Positions 62,336 to 64,000 of a stretch of DNA of 64,000 nucleotides are shown one piece after another. Within the stretch, counting starts at the first letter, position 1. The number at the start of each line of letters is the position of its first letter. The position numbers and the translations under genes are program-made. Source of the DNA: Streptomyces sp. NBC_00353. GTDB lineage: Bacteria; Actinomycetota; Actinomycetes; Streptomycetales; Streptomycetaceae. The stretch spans positions 3,038,001 through 3,102,000 of the forward strand of contig NZ_CP107985.1 in assembly GCF_036108815.1 (NCBI RefSeq). Reading direction: 5' to 3'. The notes under the pieces were generated by a model. That model worked only from the letters and a program-made list of their open reading frames with translations, had not been told where the DNA came from and searched no databases.

Positions 62336-63715
62336 ATGTCATCTGCACCAGCACGACGACTCGCAACACGACGACAGGTCCTGGCCGGCAGCGGTGCGAC
62401 CGCTGTCTCGATCGCCTTCGCCGGGGCCTTCTCCGAACTCTTCGCGGGCACCGCCGCCGCCCGTGGCCACAGCGGCTACGGACCGCTGGTCCCCGACCCG
62501 GACGGCCTGCTCGATCTACCGAAGGGCTTCCGCTACCGGGTGCTGTCCCGGGAGGGCGACCGGCTCCGCTCCGGCGAGGGCCCGGTCCCCAGCAACCACG
62601 ACGGCATGGCCGCCTTCGCCGGCCACCGGGGCCGCGTCCATCTCGTCCGCAACCACGAGAACCGGGTCACCGCGAAGATCGCGGTCCCGGCCGTCGAAGG
62701 CCTCACCTACGACCCGATGGGCAAGGGCGGCTGCACAGCACTGGAGCTCGACAGCCGCGGCGCCGTTCTCGGCGAACGCGTGGCCATCGCCGGCACGGCG
62801 GTGAACTGCGCGGGCGGCCGCACCCCTTGGAACACCTGGCTGACCTGCGAGGAGACCGAGGACCGGGCCGGCACCAACGGCTACACCAAGGACCACGGCT
62901 TCATCTTCGAGGTGGACGGCGCCGACCCGCACCGCACCGGAGCCGTGCCGCTCACCGCGATGGGCCGGTTCCAGCACGAGGCGATCGCGATCGATCCGAA
63001 CAACGGGATCGTCTACGAGACGGAGGACGCGTTCGAGAAGCCGTTCGGGCTCTTCTACCGCTTCCTGCCGGAGAAACCACTGGGCGGCACGGGCTCCTTG
63101 CGGGCCGGCGGCGAACTGCAGGCCATGCGGGTGCCCGGCGTCCCCGACCTCTCCGTCATCCAGGAGACCGGTGCGAGCTTCGACCGGATCGAGTGGGTCC
63201 CCGTACCGGATCCGCAGGCCGCGGGGACGCCCATCCGGCTGCAGGACTTCGGCCCCAAGGGCATCACACACGCCCAGAAGCTGGAGGGCTGCTACTGGGG
63301 CGGCTCGTCGGTCTACTTCGTCTCCAGCTTCGCGCAGAGTGCGGCGGGCTCGGCAGCCGACCACTTCGGCCAGGTGTGGCGGTACGAACCGAAGCGCCGC
63401 CGCCTCACCCTGGTGGTCGTCTTCGGCCCCGGTACGGATGTCCAGCTGCCCGGCGAGTCCCCCGACAACATCTGCCTGTCGTCCGACGGCGGGCTGATGG
63501 TGTGCGAGGACGGCAACGGCGCCCAGCATGTGTTCGGTGTGACGCGGAGCGGCGAGGTGTACGCGATGGCGCGCGGCCGGCAGAACATCGGTACGCCCCA
63601 GGAGCCGGAGTGGGGCGAGTTCGCCGGGGTCACGTTCGCGCCGGACGGCGGAACGATGTTCGTGAACTGCTACACGCCCGGGACGACGTTCGCCGTGACG
63701 GGCCCTTGGCGCTGA
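62336..63715 (+). CDS. PhoX-type alkaline phosphatase (DUF839), Tat-exported
   Basis: 459 residues from ATG 62336 with GGGAG upstream. The N terminus RLATRRQVLAGSGATAVSIA, ending TAAARG, is a twin-arginine-type signal, so it is exported folded. PhoX-like beta-propeller blocks are HLVRNHENRVTAKI, TWLTCEETEDRAGTNG, RFQHEAIAIDPNNGIVYETE, and GESPDNICLSSDGGLMVCED. PhoX enzymes need calcium and iron and release phosphate outside the cell. No clear PHO box was found in the 126-base upstream gap. A hairpin follows. Confidence 0.88.
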   Translation: MSSAPARRLATRRQVLAGSGATAVSIAFAGAFSELFAGTAAARGHSGYGPLVPDPDGLLDLPKGFRYRVLSREGDRLRSGEGPVPSNHDGMAAFAGHRGRVHLVRNHENRVTAKIAVPAVEGLTYDPMGKGGCTALELDSRGAVLGERVAIAGTAVNCAGGRTPWNTWLTCEETEDRAGTNGYTKDHGFIFEVDGADPHRTGAVPLTAMGRFQHEAIAIDPNNGIVYETEDAFEKPFGLFYRFLPEKPLGGTGSLRAGGELQAMRVPGVPDLSVIQETGASFDRIEWVPVPDPQAAGTPIRLQDFGPKGITHAQKLEGCYWGGSSVYFVSSFAQSAAGSAADHFGQVWRYEPKRRRLTLVVVFGPGTDVQLPGESPDNICLSSDGGLMVCEDGNGAQHVFGVTRSGEVYAMARGRQNIGTPQEPEWGEFAGVTFAPDGGTMFVNCYTPGTTFAVTGPWR

Positions 63716-63733
63716 TGCGACTGATGCGCTGAG

Positions 63734-63776
63734 CGGTACGGGACGGCGGGCGGCACCGTCCGCCGCCCCCGTACCG
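63734..63776 (+). terminator. Hairpin after phoX
   Basis: CGGTACGGG...GGCGG (left arm from 63734) pairs with CCGCC...CCCGTACCG (right arm ending 63775), interrupted by a small bulge. Confidence 0.55.
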
Positions 63777-63904
63777 GATCGGTCCGCGGCGCCCACCAGT
63801 TGGTGAAGGACCCTCGGGGTCTCCCGTGGCCGGGTCGGTCGGAGCCGGGGAGGAGTGGCTGTCGATGTCGCCCGCGGTGTTCTTCTGCACCCGCACCCGG
63901 CTCG

Positions 63905-64000
63905 TCAGCCCGAGCAGGCCGTGCGCTGCGCCTCCTGCCACTCGCAGACCGGGCAGAGCGTGATCCCCTTGACCGACTCCGGATACTCGGTCGGCTCCCG
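63905..64000 (-). CDS. C-terminal end of a zinc-ribbon-like protein (partial)
   Basis: The frame is open from the window edge to TGA at 63905-63907. The visible tail reads PTEYPESVKGITLCPVCEWQ followed by a last Cys four residues from the end (ACSG), so a CxxC pair and a third cysteine are present. It ends about 130 bases past the phoX hairpin, in the convergent direction. The family is a short Streptomyces hypothetical; the front is outside the window. Confidence 0.6.
   Translation of the reverse strand, partial: REPTEYPESVKGITLCPVCEWQEAQRTACSG

Overview
The window reads as chromosomal DNA of a Streptomyces or a close relative. GC and third-position GC are very high. Streptomyces-lineage families abound: a SAV2148-type HEPN protein, an XRE (DUF5753) plus DUF397 pair beside an HSP90-like ATPase, a TioE-type MerR regulator, an SseB-like protein ahead of an RHS toxin, and a sortase-anchored surface protein with an LAxTG-type signal. 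Housekeeping blocks alternate with accessory DNA. No rRNA, tRNA or CRISPR array was seen.

Layout. 1-2.0 kb: the end of an unknown gene and a TnpB-family element. 2.0-9.1 kb: DEDDh exonuclease, HEPN protein, then glgX/treX and treY. 9.1-10.5 kb: a cytochrome P450 pseudogene split by a 359-bp element that has only the right end of a TnpB-type element. 10.5-29.7 kb: mostly ordinary metabolism: LysR/lipoamide dehydrogenase, FHA protein, paired GNATs, alpha-fucosidase, MFS, beta-glucosidase, treZ, aldo-keto reductase, M24 peptidase, kinase, VOC, HxlR/thioesterase, LysR and tdh-kbl. GlgX, TreY and TreZ together form a glycogen-to-trehalose route, with treZ 10.7 kb from treY. 30-46 kb: accessory DNA with gene ends lacking beginnings, a winged-helix regulator, a secreted subtilisin, an erythromycin-esterase/TioE pair, a damaged SseB-WXG-RHS locus with its immunity gene, a DDE transposase and a Uma2 pseudogene. 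45.9-55.9 kb: a helicase-C/WYL-like protein, the ATPase/XRE/DUF397 module, a large GAP1-like protein and a cell-wall-anchored putative nuclease. 56-64 kb: conserved genes including murC-msrB, pyrimidine reductase, zapE, OsmC and PhoX.

The most notable signals are these. (1) The 3' end of tnpB and the 359-bp element share conserved blocks separated by hairpins whose stems differ in sequence but keep pairing in both copies, which points to a structured guide-type RNA and to its mobilisation without the protein. (2) The same palindrome, two GTACGC-type arms 7 bp apart, lies in front of the XRE/ATPase pair and in front of the distant SseB-RHS operon. (3) A surface protein carries a D-x10-E-x-K nuclease signature and a sortase anchor.
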